A stretch of DNA of 64,000 bases. Origin: a virus. Shown here piece after piece: positions 25,613 through 33,368 of the stretch. Every line of letters begins with the position of its first letter. The first letter of the stretch is position 1. Both the position numbers and the translations under genes were made by a program. The stretch spans positions 1 to 64,000 of IMG/VR virus record IMGVR_UViG_3300025082_000006; one strand, given 5' to 3'. A model generated the notes under the pieces. The model did not search any database. It was not told where the DNA came from and saw nothing but the letters and a program-made list of their open reading frames with translations.

Positions 25613-26571
25613 TTCTTTCCTCCTAATACTATTCTTTTAAAAGTGGTATATAAATCTAACCAACTTGTTTTTCCAATTCCATCTTCTAGCATCATACCAT
25701 CTGTGGAAGTTTTGTCAAATGTTAATTCAGTATTCCTAATAGTATATTTGATTTTTTGTTTATTTTGTACAGAAATGCTGGGGCTGTATAATTGCATCAA
25801 TTTATAGTTCTCTTCGATCACTTCTTGACTCTCCACAATGTTTTGATATGCTTTCAACGTCGAGTTAGCATTCTCGCAGAACTCTTTAACCTCTTGAATC
25901 GTATATGCTTTTTCTTCAGCAAGAAAGGGCAAGCGCTTGGCTAACGTTGGTAAGCCGACGCCTTTTACGCCATCGAGGTTATCGCTTTTGTCCCCCACTA
26001 TTGCTCGCGCCAACGCAAAGTTGGTGGGGTGAATCCCAAATTTCTCTACAATCATATTCTTATTTAATATTTCATGTTGCGTGGGTCTGTATGCCAACGT
26101 CTCATTGTCGAGGAGTTGGAAAAAATCTTTATCGCTAGAGACGATGACTTTCTGCCACCCCTTGAAGTCTGGCATTTGGGCGACGAAAGAGATGACGTCA
26201 TCGGCTTCCACTTCGTCAAAGACTAGCTGGGTTACTGGAAAATTATTTAAATATTCCATCAGGCGCATTTGTTGCCAAATTTTATTTTGAAGCTCCTCTT
26301 GGGCGGTGAGAGTTCTAATGTCGCGGTTCAAGCGCAGAGGCTTGCGCCCCTCCTTGTAATTTTTGTTTACAAGCTTGCGCTTTCTGCTGCCGCCTTTGCC
26401 ATCCCAACAGATTACAACCTTATCAGGTTTGACCTCTCGGCAAAGTTTTTGTAGAATTTTAAGAAAGCCCGCAGTCCCACCAATGGGATCTCCATTGGGG
26501 GATAAAGACGGGTTGACGATGTACCCTCGCAAAAATTGGTTGAGGGCATCAATTATCATTACTCGTTTCAT
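25609..26571 (-). CDS. 5'-3' exonuclease (FEN / PolI N-terminal type)
   Basis: A 320-aa flap nuclease or RNase H analogous to T4 Rnh and the N-terminal domain of PolI. Metal sites are seen in MIIDALN, VICWDGKGGSRKR, EVEADDVI, SSDKDFFQL and GDKSDNLDGVKGVG, the last being the helix-hairpin-helix that holds DNA. It likely removes Okazaki primers. It is detached from the family A polymerase at 30789-31973. Confidence 0.94.
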   Translation of the reverse strand: MKRVMIIDALNQFLRGYIVNPSLSPNGDPIGGTAGFLKILQKLCREVKPDKVVICWDGKGGSRKRKLVNKNYKEGRKPLRLNRDIRTLTAQEELQNKIWQQMRLMEYLNNFPVTQLVFDEVEADDVISFVAQMPDFKGWQKVIVSSDKDFFQLLDNETLAYRPTQHEILNKNMIVEKFGIHPTNFALARAIVGDKSDNLDGVKGVGLPTLAKRLPFLAEEKAYTIQEVKEFCENANSTLKAYQNIVESQEVIEENYKLMQLYSPSISVQNKQKIKYTIRNTELTFDKTSTDGMMLEDGIGKTSWLDLYTTFKRIVLGGKK

Positions 26572-26574
26572 GGT

Positions 26575-26670
26575 TTATTTCTTCTTTCGCGCCAAGCGTC
26601 GTTTCCTGCGTCGGGCTGACCCGAGTTTGCGTCGACGTCTAGACTTTGAATGTGGTGCTTTACGACTCAT
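26575..26670 (-). CDS. Arg/Lys-rich peptide, 31 aa
   Basis: Reading MSRKAPHSKSRRRRKLGSAR then RRKRRLARKKK: 19 of 31 residues are Arg or Lys. An ideal AAAGGAGG site lies 5-10 nt before the ATG. It fits between tRNA-Leu and the exonuclease gene, 3 nt from the latter. Charge suggests DNA condensation, RNA binding or ribosome interaction; no family is known to me. Confidence 0.75.
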   Translation of the reverse strand: MSRKAPHSKSRRRRKLGSARRRKRRLARKKK

Positions 26671-26683
26671 TTAATTCCTCCTT

Positions 26684-26770
26684 TGGTGGCTGGAGCGGGG
26701 CTCGAACCCGCACACCCTTACAGATAACGGATTTTAAGTCCGTTGCGTCTACCAATTCCGCCACCCAGCC
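26684..26770 (-). tRNA. tRNA-Leu (anticodon UAA)
   Basis: An 87-nt class II tRNA on the minus strand with a long variable arm. Acceptor GGCUGGG pairs with UCCAGCC, anticodon stem ACGGA/UCCGU encloses CUUAAAA (UAA, reading UUA), and T arm GCGGG/CCCGC. The 3' CCA is encoded, unlike in the other two tRNAs. The end of the upstream protein gene runs 22 nt into it. Confidence 0.97.
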
Positions 26771-27204
26771 ATTTTTTCCGATGTAATCGTAGAAAAAGCA
26801 TCGGTCGTATTTATTACGTCAAAGAATCCTTTTCCGTACTCGGGGGCAACCGGTGGTTCTTCTGCGATCACGAGCGGAAGAAGATCTTCTTCCGGAAGAG
26901 GCTCTTCTTCCAGAATATTCTGGAAGAATTCTTCCAGAATATATTGTTTCTCAGCGTTGGTCTCCTCTAAGCTAACATCATCCATAAAAGATTCTTTCTT
27001 ATATAATGTGGGAGACGCGACAGAATGGATCTCAAGTTGTTTATATACATCTTCTGAACGGCTGGCGCGCGCAGCGGGTTCGGCTGTCCACCAAAAAAGC
27101 GAACACAAAACAAGAGCCACGTGAAAGACTGCAGATGTTGTTAAAGATGCTAATAGATTAATGTTAAATAGGTGGTTATATTTTTTATAAGTTATAAGGT
27201 TCAT
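26749..27204 (-). CDS. Acidic membrane-anchored protein (TonB N-terminus-like layout)
   Basis: A 151-aa protein: N-terminal membrane segment (about residues 16-38, LLASLTTSAVFHVALVLCSL), then an acidic Pro/Glu linker. This layout recalls TonB-type or virion-envelope proteins, but no function is certain. A host-type promoter lies before it (27233-27260). Its last codons (GWRNW and stop) are read from the 5' end of tRNA-Leu. Confidence 0.65.
   Translation of the reverse strand: MNLITYKKYNHLFNINLLASLTTSAVFHVALVLCSLFWWTAEPAARASRSEDVYKQLEIHSVASPTLYKKESFMDDVSLEETNAEKQYILEEFFQNILEEEPLPEEDLLPLVIAEEPPVAPEYGKGFFDVINTTDAFSTITSEKMAGWRNW
26881..26940. repeat. Cluster of nested palindromes inside the acidic membrane-protein gene
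   Basis: Within about 60 bp lie AAGATCTT (26881-26888), CTTCCGGAAG (26889-26898), the perfect 20-bp palindrome CTTCCAGAATATTCTGGAAG (26907-26926) and GGAAGAATTCTTCC (26922-26935). They are within a coding stretch rich in Glu codons, so some symmetry could follow from GAA/TTC use, but the density is unusual. Confidence 0.7.
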
Positions 27205-27232
27205 CGTTTTTCCTAACGTTAGTTACAATATT

Positions 27233-27260
27233 ATTATAACATCTTATTATAAAAATGCAA
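27233..27260 (-). promoter_or_regulatory. Sigma70-type promoter
   Basis: Minus strand TTGCAT (27260-27255), 16 bp, TATAAT (27238-27233), in the gap before the acidic membrane-protein gene and tRNA-Leu. The -35 is imperfect and the spacer one base short, so moderate strength is expected. Confidence 0.65.
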
Positions 27261-27283
27261 GGAAAAAATATTTATTTTTATCT

Positions 27284-27895
27284 TTAAGGGGTGCGGCGTC
27301 CCTTGCGGCAGTCAAGCCATTTGCGGAAAGCTATTCGTCTCGGATCGGTGGCTGGTCGGGACTTCCAATCGGCGCCGAGCGGTGGCCGTGGGCCGCAATT
27401 GCCTGGTGTTCTGCCTATTGTTGTGGGGAGGCCCTCTGGATCATCAAATCGAAGATCTTCTGGGAATTCTTCCTCTTCACGCTCCGGCTCTTCTATTCTA
27501 AAATAGCGGGTGACGTTGCGCCAGAGGCCACACTTTGCCATCCTTGTCCGGGAGCACTTGGTTCTGGAGTCTTGGCGATATAAACGAGAAATTTGTACGC
27601 CCTGCGGTAGTGTGCACCCGATTTTTCCCATCATCGCCTCGAAATTAGCGCTGCTCATCCGCTTAGTTTTTTCGGGTAGCTGGACCTTCCAGACCCATTC
27701 TACAGATTGCTCCCTCCCAGGAACATTAATAAGGGAAGGCCATGCTTCATGAGTAAAACCTTTAACCTTCCAATGCTTGAGACCCCCCGAATCAAAATCG
27801 GGAAACCTATAACCAGCGCATCCCGTGGCTGCCTGTTCAAATAGTAATAGCTCTTCTTTAATGATCTGCTTAAGCTGGGATTTGGTAAGTTTCAT
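27284..27895 (-). CDS. Probable virion-associated protein, 203 aa
   Basis: The N-terminal MKLTKSQLKQIIKEELLLFE is a short amphipathic leader common on virion proteins of marine T4-like phages. The rest is basic with several cysteines and a Glu/Pro-rich part around residue 138; not recognised. An ACTATTTAAT element 21 nt before the ATG and TTGGAG support late expression, though it lies among replication genes. Confidence 0.6.
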   Translation of the reverse strand: MKLTKSQLKQIIKEELLLFEQAATGCAGYRFPDFDSGGLKHWKVKGFTHEAWPSLINVPGREQSVEWVWKVQLPEKTKRMSSANFEAMMGKIGCTLPQGVQISRLYRQDSRTKCSRTRMAKCGLWRNVTRYFRIEEPEREEEEFPEDLRFDDPEGLPTTIGRTPGNCGPRPPLGADWKSRPATDPRRIAFRKWLDCRKGRRTP

Positions 27896-27915
27896 GAGTA
27901 ATCTCCAATGACTAT

Positions 27916-27925
27916 ATTAAATAGT
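27916..27925 (-). promoter_or_regulatory. ACTATTTAAT element (candidate late promoter)
   Basis: Variant of the recurrent element, on the coding strand in the gap between recA and the 203-aa gene, 21 nt from its ATG. Confidence 0.5.
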
Positions 27926-27938
27926 TTATAAGTTAAGA

Positions 27939-29039
27939 TTATTCCTCGTAGAAGTCTTCTGGGCTGCCTGTACGGTCATGAAATTTCATAATAATTTCTT
28001 CGTCCATGATTTCTAGAACTCTTTGTTTAAATTTAGGTTCTTCAAGTTTCGCTTTCCAGCCTGAGCTTTGAAATTTGTCGGACGTGCCATCGCCGTGATC
28101 AAGTGTAAACCATGCACCACTGTTAGATAAATGTTGCGAACTTTTGATCGCATCCAGCCAGCTTTCTTCATCTTGTACTCCTACTTCTTCTCCCCACAGG
28201 ATCTTAAAGTTACATTGTCGACCTTGCGTACCGAAGCGGCTCTTCTCAAGCTTTACTTTGACTTCCGAACCAATCCTAAAGCCCTTGTCATCCGTGACAA
28301 AAGATGCTTTGGCCTTTCTTCCTGTGAGCCAGATGCGCAGCGAGTACGCATAGATCATTGCTTTGCCGCCAGGAGTCATGTAAGGTGTTGTAAGTGCTTC
28401 CGAAGGAGAGCGTGTGATGTTTGTCTTAAGCTGGTTCAGCACTAGAAATGTTGATTGGCTGTTCGCGATTGGAACTGTCAGCTTTGACATTCCCTTGGCA
28501 AGAATGCGTGCCTTGACTGCCATCGAAGAGAGAGGATTAAAGTCTCCCTCGATGTCTGAGACTGCTGGCGTCAGTGCCAGGGAGTCCCAGATGAAAAGCA
28601 TTCGGTTCTCGTTTGAACCGAGTAGCTCTTCAATTGTCTCTAGCACAAACTCTACCGAAGTTGCCTGTACATAAAGAAGGTTGTCGACATTGCAGCCAGC
28701 CTTTTCTAAAAAGCCTGGATCGATTGCAGATTCTGAATCGAAATAAACAACATCTATCCCTTGCGCTTGCGCGTTTGCTGCCACCTGTGCGCCTAAAAAT
28801 GATTTGCCTGTAGACTCCAGGCCAGCGATCTCTGCAATTTTTCCTACTGGGATTCCTGCTAGTTGCCCTCGGCAGATGATTGAATCGAGCCAGCGTGATC
28901 CGGTTGGGATCCAATCTTTTACGATTGTTGGGCTGTCTTCATTTAAATTGTGTGCAACATTCATGCCAGCTTTTTTATTGATAAGCTGGCGCATGTCTGC
29001 TATTGAAAGTTTTCCTGTTTTTGTTTTAGCTCTCGCCAT
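27939..29039 (-). CDS. RecA/UvsX recombinase
   Basis: A 366-aa strand-exchange ATPase. Walker A is GLESTGKS at residues 73-80; MLFIWDSLAL is Walker B; PGGKAMIYAYSLRIWL is the DNA-binding/subunit region. Length and motifs match bacterial RecA more than T4 UvsX in the core. It follows the ssb terminator closely and supports recombination-dependent replication. Confidence 0.95.
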   Translation of the reverse strand: MARAKTKTGKLSIADMRQLINKKAGMNVAHNLNEDSPTIVKDWIPTGSRWLDSIICRGQLAGIPVGKIAEIAGLESTGKSFLGAQVAANAQAQGIDVVYFDSESAIDPGFLEKAGCNVDNLLYVQATSVEFVLETIEELLGSNENRMLFIWDSLALTPAVSDIEGDFNPLSSMAVKARILAKGMSKLTVPIANSQSTFLVLNQLKTNITRSPSEALTTPYMTPGGKAMIYAYSLRIWLTGRKAKASFVTDDKGFRIGSEVKVKLEKSRFGTQGRQCNFKILWGEEVGVQDEESWLDAIKSSQHLSNSGAWFTLDHGDGTSDKFQSSGWKAKLEEPKFKQRVLEIMDEEIIMKFHDRTGSPEDFYEE

Positions 29040-29063
29040 GTTTTCCCCTTAAAGGTGTTAGAT

Positions 29064-29092
29064 TAAAAAAGAAGGGGGGCCCGAAGGCCCCC
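29064..29092 (-). terminator. Rho-independent terminator after ssb (UUCG loop)
   Basis: On the minus strand GGGGGCC-UUCG-GGCCCCC is followed by C-TTC-TTTTTT. It starts 7 nt after the SSB stop. The extra-stable tetraloop and T tract make it a convincing terminator, separating ssb from recA. Confidence 0.9.
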
Positions 29093-29098
29093 ACATTC

Positions 29099-29854
29099 TT
29101 AACCAAGTAAATCCGCGAAGGCTTTGTCAACAGACGTGCCTTCTTTTTTATTTGCGTTATACTTGGTGGTCTCGCTAGAGTTTTCTTCGGGGTCTGAATC
29201 GCTCAAAAGAAATTCATCTAGCATGCCCTGAACTTCGACCGCAGTCTTTCGACTTGGGGCGAATAGCTCCTCAAAATCTGGAATGTTTTCCAGAAGTTCG
29301 TGGCACTTCTCAGGATCGTCGGGACAAAGCGGGGAACTTCGTCGTCGCGGGGTAAGCTGCGTGACTGGAAAGCTGGCACCGACCGGCTTGCCATACGCGA
29401 CGGCCAAGTCGATTCCTTTTTCGGGATCGGTAATGTCTCCGTATTCCGGGTTCAGAACAAGGTTAAGAAGGGTTTCGTAAACTTGCTTTCCAAAGCCCCA
29501 AACACGGACACCTTGATCTTCTTCGCCGCGAACAAGCACCGGTGCGAAAAAACGCTGACGAGCAGACAACTTCTTAGCCATCCGTTTACTATCTTCTGTT
29601 CCTTCTTGCCAAAGCTGGCGGACGAAAGAGTCCAACGGACAATCTTCCCCAAAGTTTCTCTTCGGGCTAAGAAAGCCAGGATTGTCTCCAACGTTGTAGT
29701 GGAACCAATAGTCCTTGAACGGATCTCCATCGGCTGTGGGAACAATGCGAATTACTGATTCGCCATCTGGCGGACGCCAAAAACGGTTATTCGCGCCCCC
29801 TTTAGTTTTGAGGGTGGTCATGCGCTCGCGCATTTTATCTAAATTGATTGACAT
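29099..29854 (-). CDS. Single-stranded DNA-binding protein (gp32-like)
   Basis: A 251-aa SSB of the T4 gp32 type. A basic N terminus (NLDKMRERMTTLKTKGG) for cooperative binding precedes the OB-type core with FWRPPDGESVIRIVP and VRVWGFGKQVYETLL, and an acidic C-terminal tail (LLSDSDPEENSSE...AFADLLG) for partner contacts. It has its own promoter and terminator, consistent with high expression. Confidence 0.9.
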   Translation of the reverse strand: MSINLDKMRERMTTLKTKGGANNRFWRPPDGESVIRIVPTADGDPFKDYWFHYNVGDNPGFLSPKRNFGEDCPLDSFVRQLWQEGTEDSKRMAKKLSARQRFFAPVLVRGEEDQGVRVWGFGKQVYETLLNLVLNPEYGDITDPEKGIDLAVAYGKPVGASFPVTQLTPRRRSSPLCPDDPEKCHELLENIPDFEELFAPSRKTAVEVQGMLDEFLLSDSDPEENSSETTKYNANKKEGTSVDKAFADLLG

Positions 29855-29916
29855 ATTTCTTGTCTCCTTTTTTTGTTAAAGTCAGTACAATAACTCTCTT
29901 GTACCGCTATTTTTAT

Positions 29917-29945
29917 ATAATACTATAAATTTAAATCTTTGTCAA
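29917..29945 (-). promoter_or_regulatory. Sigma70-type promoter for ssb
   Basis: TTGACA (29945-29940), 17 bp, TATTAT (29922-29917) on the minus strand, in front of ssb and partly inside the 3' end of the tubulin-like gene. Confidence 0.85.
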
Positions 29946-30789
29946 GTCTAAATTTATTATTTTGAACTATTGTACTATTCAATAAACTAAATGCGTAAAC
30001 ATCATCATAGTTTGTTGAAAAAACTCCGTAGCTCATCTTCATTTTATCATGTTGTTTCTGTTCTTTTAATTGCTCTCCGATCTTTTTCAGCAGTGTTCCA
30101 TCGGTTTGAAGTATTTTTTCAGGCACCCCATAATAATATCTCTTTTCGCGCGGGATGTCAAGATCAAAAAACATTTTTTCTTCCCCAGTTTCGTAATTCA
30201 ATAAACTAAAAGTTGACATTCGAGCTGTCTCTGCAAAGGGAGCGAACGTGGTGGCTTCTGCTTCCGAGTTGTTAAATACATTCATCATATGAATTGTGTA
30301 TACAATTAATTCATTTAATTTACTAAAGTGATCTCGGATGGGAACGTCCCCGACAATTTTAGTTACTTCTACATTATCTACTAAATATATTCTTTCAAAC
30401 AACGCGCATCGAGCGTATTCTTGAAGCACATGAAAAACAATGTTATCGTTGAGAGTTTTCAATTCTGGAAGTAACGCCCGATCCGGTCTAATATATAAAA
30501 TGCTTATTTGACATTTATGTTGTATTTGCTCTAAAATTCTAAGGATGGCTGACGAAATAAAGCCGCAGCTTGTTACAAACAACACATCCCCTTTTACATT
30601 TTTAAAAAAGCTTTTTAGGTTGGGGCAGTTTTCTTCATACTTTTCAGGATGGTCATATTTTGGAAAATTGTAGCAGCGCGGTGCTTTCTTAAGTCCCGCT
30701 CTTATTTTATATATTTTATATTGAGGATATACAGCAAATTGGTCTGCTATGTTACAGCCGGCTTTTCCTAACCCAATGATCGTTTGCAT
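29923..30789 (-). CDS. Divergent tubulin/FtsZ-like protein (tentative)
   Basis: A 288-aa protein. It opens with QTIIGLGKAGCNIADQF, like the first nucleotide loop of FtsZ (GVGGAGGNAVNRM). DVLFVTSCGFISSAILRILE (69-86) takes the place of the glycine-rich T4 loop, which is lost, and a segment near 159-190 (LNELIVYTIHMMN, TFAPFAETARMST) resembles the T7/helix H7 region. Without the G-rich loop, GTP binding is doubtful; a plain Rossmann protein is the alternative. It overlaps the polymerase stop by 1 nt. Confidence 0.5.
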   Translation of the reverse strand: MQTIIGLGKAGCNIADQFAVYPQYKIYKIRAGLKKAPRCYNFPKYDHPEKYEENCPNLKSFFKNVKGDVLFVTSCGFISSAILRILEQIQHKCQISILYIRPDRALLPELKTLNDNIVFHVLQEYARCALFERIYLVDNVEVTKIVGDVPIRDHFSKLNELIVYTIHMMNVFNNSEAEATTFAPFAETARMSTFSLLNYETGEEKMFFDLDIPREKRYYYGVPEKILQTDGTLLKKIGEQLKEQKQHDKMKMSYGVFSTNYDDVYAFSLLNSTIVQNNKFRLDKDLNL

Positions 30790-31973
30790 TATTTTACATT
30801 CATCCTTTTCATTTCGCCAAAGTTTTTGCCACCAAAGACATTTACTTTAAAGTTGCCTAGCTCTGTAACAGCAAACTCTTCTTTCAGTTCGTGCACAATT
30901 GTTTCGTCTTCTTCTGTTAGGTCGATCACGAGAGAATCGTGCAAACAAAATGCAATTTGAGATTTCTTATCTTTAAGTAGTTCCCAAACTTTAATCATCT
31001 GCCGAAGGAAGAGGTCCGCCGCTGTTGACTGAATTATATAGTTCAAAGCGTGATGATCATCAGAATCAATTGTCCTGTTCCAAAGGGTTGTCACTTGGCT
31101 TCCATTGTAGTACTTTTGTAACACAGAGTCTCGATCATATTCTTTGTTTAAGAGGCGGTCTTTTGACTCTGGGTTATATAGCCACGCAAATATTCTTTTC
31201 TTTGCTTCTTCTCTTGTGCCTTTTCCTTTGTATACGTGTTTTAAATTCCAGTCATGCAAGTCTTGTTGAGGTTGCTTTTTGCCCAAAAGTGCAAGCATTA
31301 CACGAAGTTCTGCGGCATTGTAATCTAACTCCAGAAACCACTTATTATTGGGCTTCAAGATAGTTCTATATTCTTTGTCCATCGTTAGGATTGGAAAATC
31401 TTTAGAAGTGAGTCTTCCCGTCTTTGTCCCTCGCATATCATATATAATGTAAGGGGCTATTTTATTTATTTTTTTAAGGAATCTCCGCACTTTAAATTCA
31501 TGACGCCGATTGTCCAATAAAGTTAAATCTATATTTAATTTTGTATTTTTTATCTCTGTTAAGGCTTTTGCAAGATTAACCATGAATTCATAATTTTGTG
31601 GTTTTTTAAAATTGGAAAAAATATGAGCGCAAATTTTCTCCCGAATATGCCCATACTTTAACAAAAAATGCGGGGGAACAAGGTCGAAGAAACAATGTTC
31701 GTTAAGATCTAGCTTTGCCTCGCTGACTGCCCGGTAAAAAGCTTCTAATTTGTTATTTACGCTTTCCCATTCTTCTCTTAAGTGGTTAGGGCAAGCTTCA
31801 TTTAAGCTCTTTCCGCCACAATAGTATTTTGCATATTCAACATTCTTGTCTCTTAAGACTTCAGAGTAATCCCACGTTTTTGTGAGCGCGCTAGGGAGCT
31901 TATCTTTATGAATTTTGCCTTTTGCAAAAATGGCAATACATTTCTTTTTATCGTCGAAAGTTTGAAAAAACAT
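30789..31973 (-). CDS. Family A DNA polymerase lacking exonuclease domains
   Basis: A 394-aa PolI-type polymerase. TKTGRLTSK (183-191), motif A DYNAAELR from D217, motif B REEAKKRIFAW, and motif C CLHDSLVIDL (D346) are present, as is NYIIQSTAADL near the O-helix region. The 5'-3' and 3'-5' exonuclease domains are absent; the former is encoded at 25609-26571. The first 170 residues are not recognisable. It coexists with DnaE, so a gap-filling or repair role is likely. Confidence 0.9.
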   Translation of the reverse strand: MFFQTFDDKKKCIAIFAKGKIHKDKLPSALTKTWDYSEVLRDKNVEYAKYYCGGKSLNEACPNHLREEWESVNNKLEAFYRAVSEAKLDLNEHCFFDLVPPHFLLKYGHIREKICAHIFSNFKKPQNYEFMVNLAKALTEIKNTKLNIDLTLLDNRRHEFKVRRFLKKINKIAPYIIYDMRGTKTGRLTSKDFPILTMDKEYRTILKPNNKWFLELDYNAAELRVMLALLGKKQPQQDLHDWNLKHVYKGKGTREEAKKRIFAWLYNPESKDRLLNKEYDRDSVLQKYYNGSQVTTLWNRTIDSDDHHALNYIIQSTAADLFLRQMIKVWELLKDKKSQIAFCLHDSLVIDLTEEDETIVHELKEEFAVTELGNFKVNVFGGKNFGEMKRMNVK

Positions 31974-31977
31974 TAAA

Positions 31978-33327
31978 TTAATATTCAGTGCTAGTAGCTT
32001 TTGGTACGTCTTCCTTTTTCATTATATCAGAAGCTTCATAAGAATGCAAGCCTGAAGGAGTAGCACCTCCAAAATATTTTATCCTATAAGGGGCCTTCTT
32101 GTCAATAGGTATTTTTTTATATATGTTTGTGCGCATGGCTATTTTGCCTATATGGTTAGCTGCGGCTTCGATTCCATAAGCTCTATAAAAGTCTAATGTT
32201 CTTTTTATTGCTGATGTAAGTTGTCGTTTATTATATTTAATATTGCTCTCTGCTAACCTTAGTTTTAAATAAATTGGTAAAAAATATTCATCACTATATT
32301 GTTTTGTAAATTCTTCATCAAAGTTAAGAGAGATACCCTCTCTCATCCCTTCTTTTATTTTTGTATTGTACGAATTGCTTCCTACGTCATTCCAAACAGC
32401 TACAGGGCAATTTTTTATTTCATAAATTGTTCCATAGGTTGCAGATGTTGGGTTTACTATTAAAGTTGCGTACATGTTCCAGAGGCGCGCCTTCATACTT
32501 TCATAAGAAAAATATTCACTTTTATAAAAATAACTAGAAAAAATCTCATTGTTATCCAAGCTCGTGCCAAAACGTGCCATGTAATCCTTGATCGGTTGGG
32601 AATCCATGTTTGCGGCCAATCTCCATGGAATATTTTTATCAACATAAAATCCATAAAAGGCTGCTGTTTTTAAATATCTATTAAAAGACGGCCTTGAAAG
32701 AAACCGCGTATATTTAATGATGTCGTTATCGGGCGGCAAGTTTTCCAACTCAATGAAAAGGCCGCTGATGGCGTTTGTACAAAGCGGAGAAACAATAAAA
32801 CCAGTTTTTGTAATGGGAAATTGATCTACCATTAAGTGAGCAAAATGTATGAACTCTGTTACAAAGTTATCAAAATTCTTAACTTTTTTATTAATTTTAG
32901 CGACGTTTAAATATTTGTTTGAAAACACATTAAAGACATTATTTACAAAATGATCTTGATAGAGCTGATGAACGCTTTTAAGTCCTGATTTGGGAAGAAA
33001 AGAAGAAAATAAATCATTAAAGACTCTTTGGCGGGACATGAGTCCTTTGTCAATAAATGCTTTAAAATCATTAAAAGCTGCTGCTACAAAATCTAATACT
33101 AAAATTAAACCGTCGCCAGGTAATTGGGTCATATTAACTTCTGAGGGGTAAATTGGGGTGCCATGCACATCAACTTTGCCATAAAAAGGCTTTTCATATA
33201 TGACGTCTAACGGGATTGGATCAAAAAGGCGTGAAAAAGATTTCTGTTTATATAATAATCTCTGCTCAAATAAAAACGGCTGCTTTAAAGAATTAATACC
33301 ATAAGGTGGTGGATCAATATATCCCAT
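31978..33327 (-). CDS. Probable virion structural protein, 449 aa
   Basis: Unrecognised 449-aa protein without catalytic motifs. It lies at the end of the tail gene run, 41 nt after the baseplate gene, and is preceded by a TCTATTTATT element 20 nt from the ATG. Late structural protein is the best reading. Confidence 0.6.
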   Translation of the reverse strand: MGYIDPPPYGINSLKQPFLFEQRLLYKQKSFSRLFDPIPLDVIYEKPFYGKVDVHGTPIYPSEVNMTQLPGDGLILVLDFVAAAFNDFKAFIDKGLMSRQRVFNDLFSSFLPKSGLKSVHQLYQDHFVNNVFNVFSNKYLNVAKINKKVKNFDNFVTEFIHFAHLMVDQFPITKTGFIVSPLCTNAISGLFIELENLPPDNDIIKYTRFLSRPSFNRYLKTAAFYGFYVDKNIPWRLAANMDSQPIKDYMARFGTSLDNNEIFSSYFYKSEYFSYESMKARLWNMYATLIVNPTSATYGTIYEIKNCPVAVWNDVGSNSYNTKIKEGMREGISLNFDEEFTKQYSDEYFLPIYLKLRLAESNIKYNKRQLTSAIKRTLDFYRAYGIEAAANHIGKIAMRTNIYKKIPIDKKAPYRIKYFGGATPSGLHSYEASDIMKKEDVPKATSTEY

Positions 33328-33346
33328 TAAAATTTCCTCTTCTTTA

Positions 33347-33356
33347 AATAAATAGA
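33347..33356 (-). promoter_or_regulatory. TCTATTTATT element (candidate late promoter)
   Basis: Recurrent element on the coding strand in the 41-nt gap, 20 nt before the 449-aa gene, followed by AAGAGGAAA as ribosome binding site. Confidence 0.55.
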
Positions 33357-33368
33357 TCTTTTATAAAT

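Noticed and set aside
31978-33327. Nuclease or helicase function for the 449-aa protein
   Set aside because: No Walker, metal-binding or other catalytic motif is visible; position favours a virion protein.
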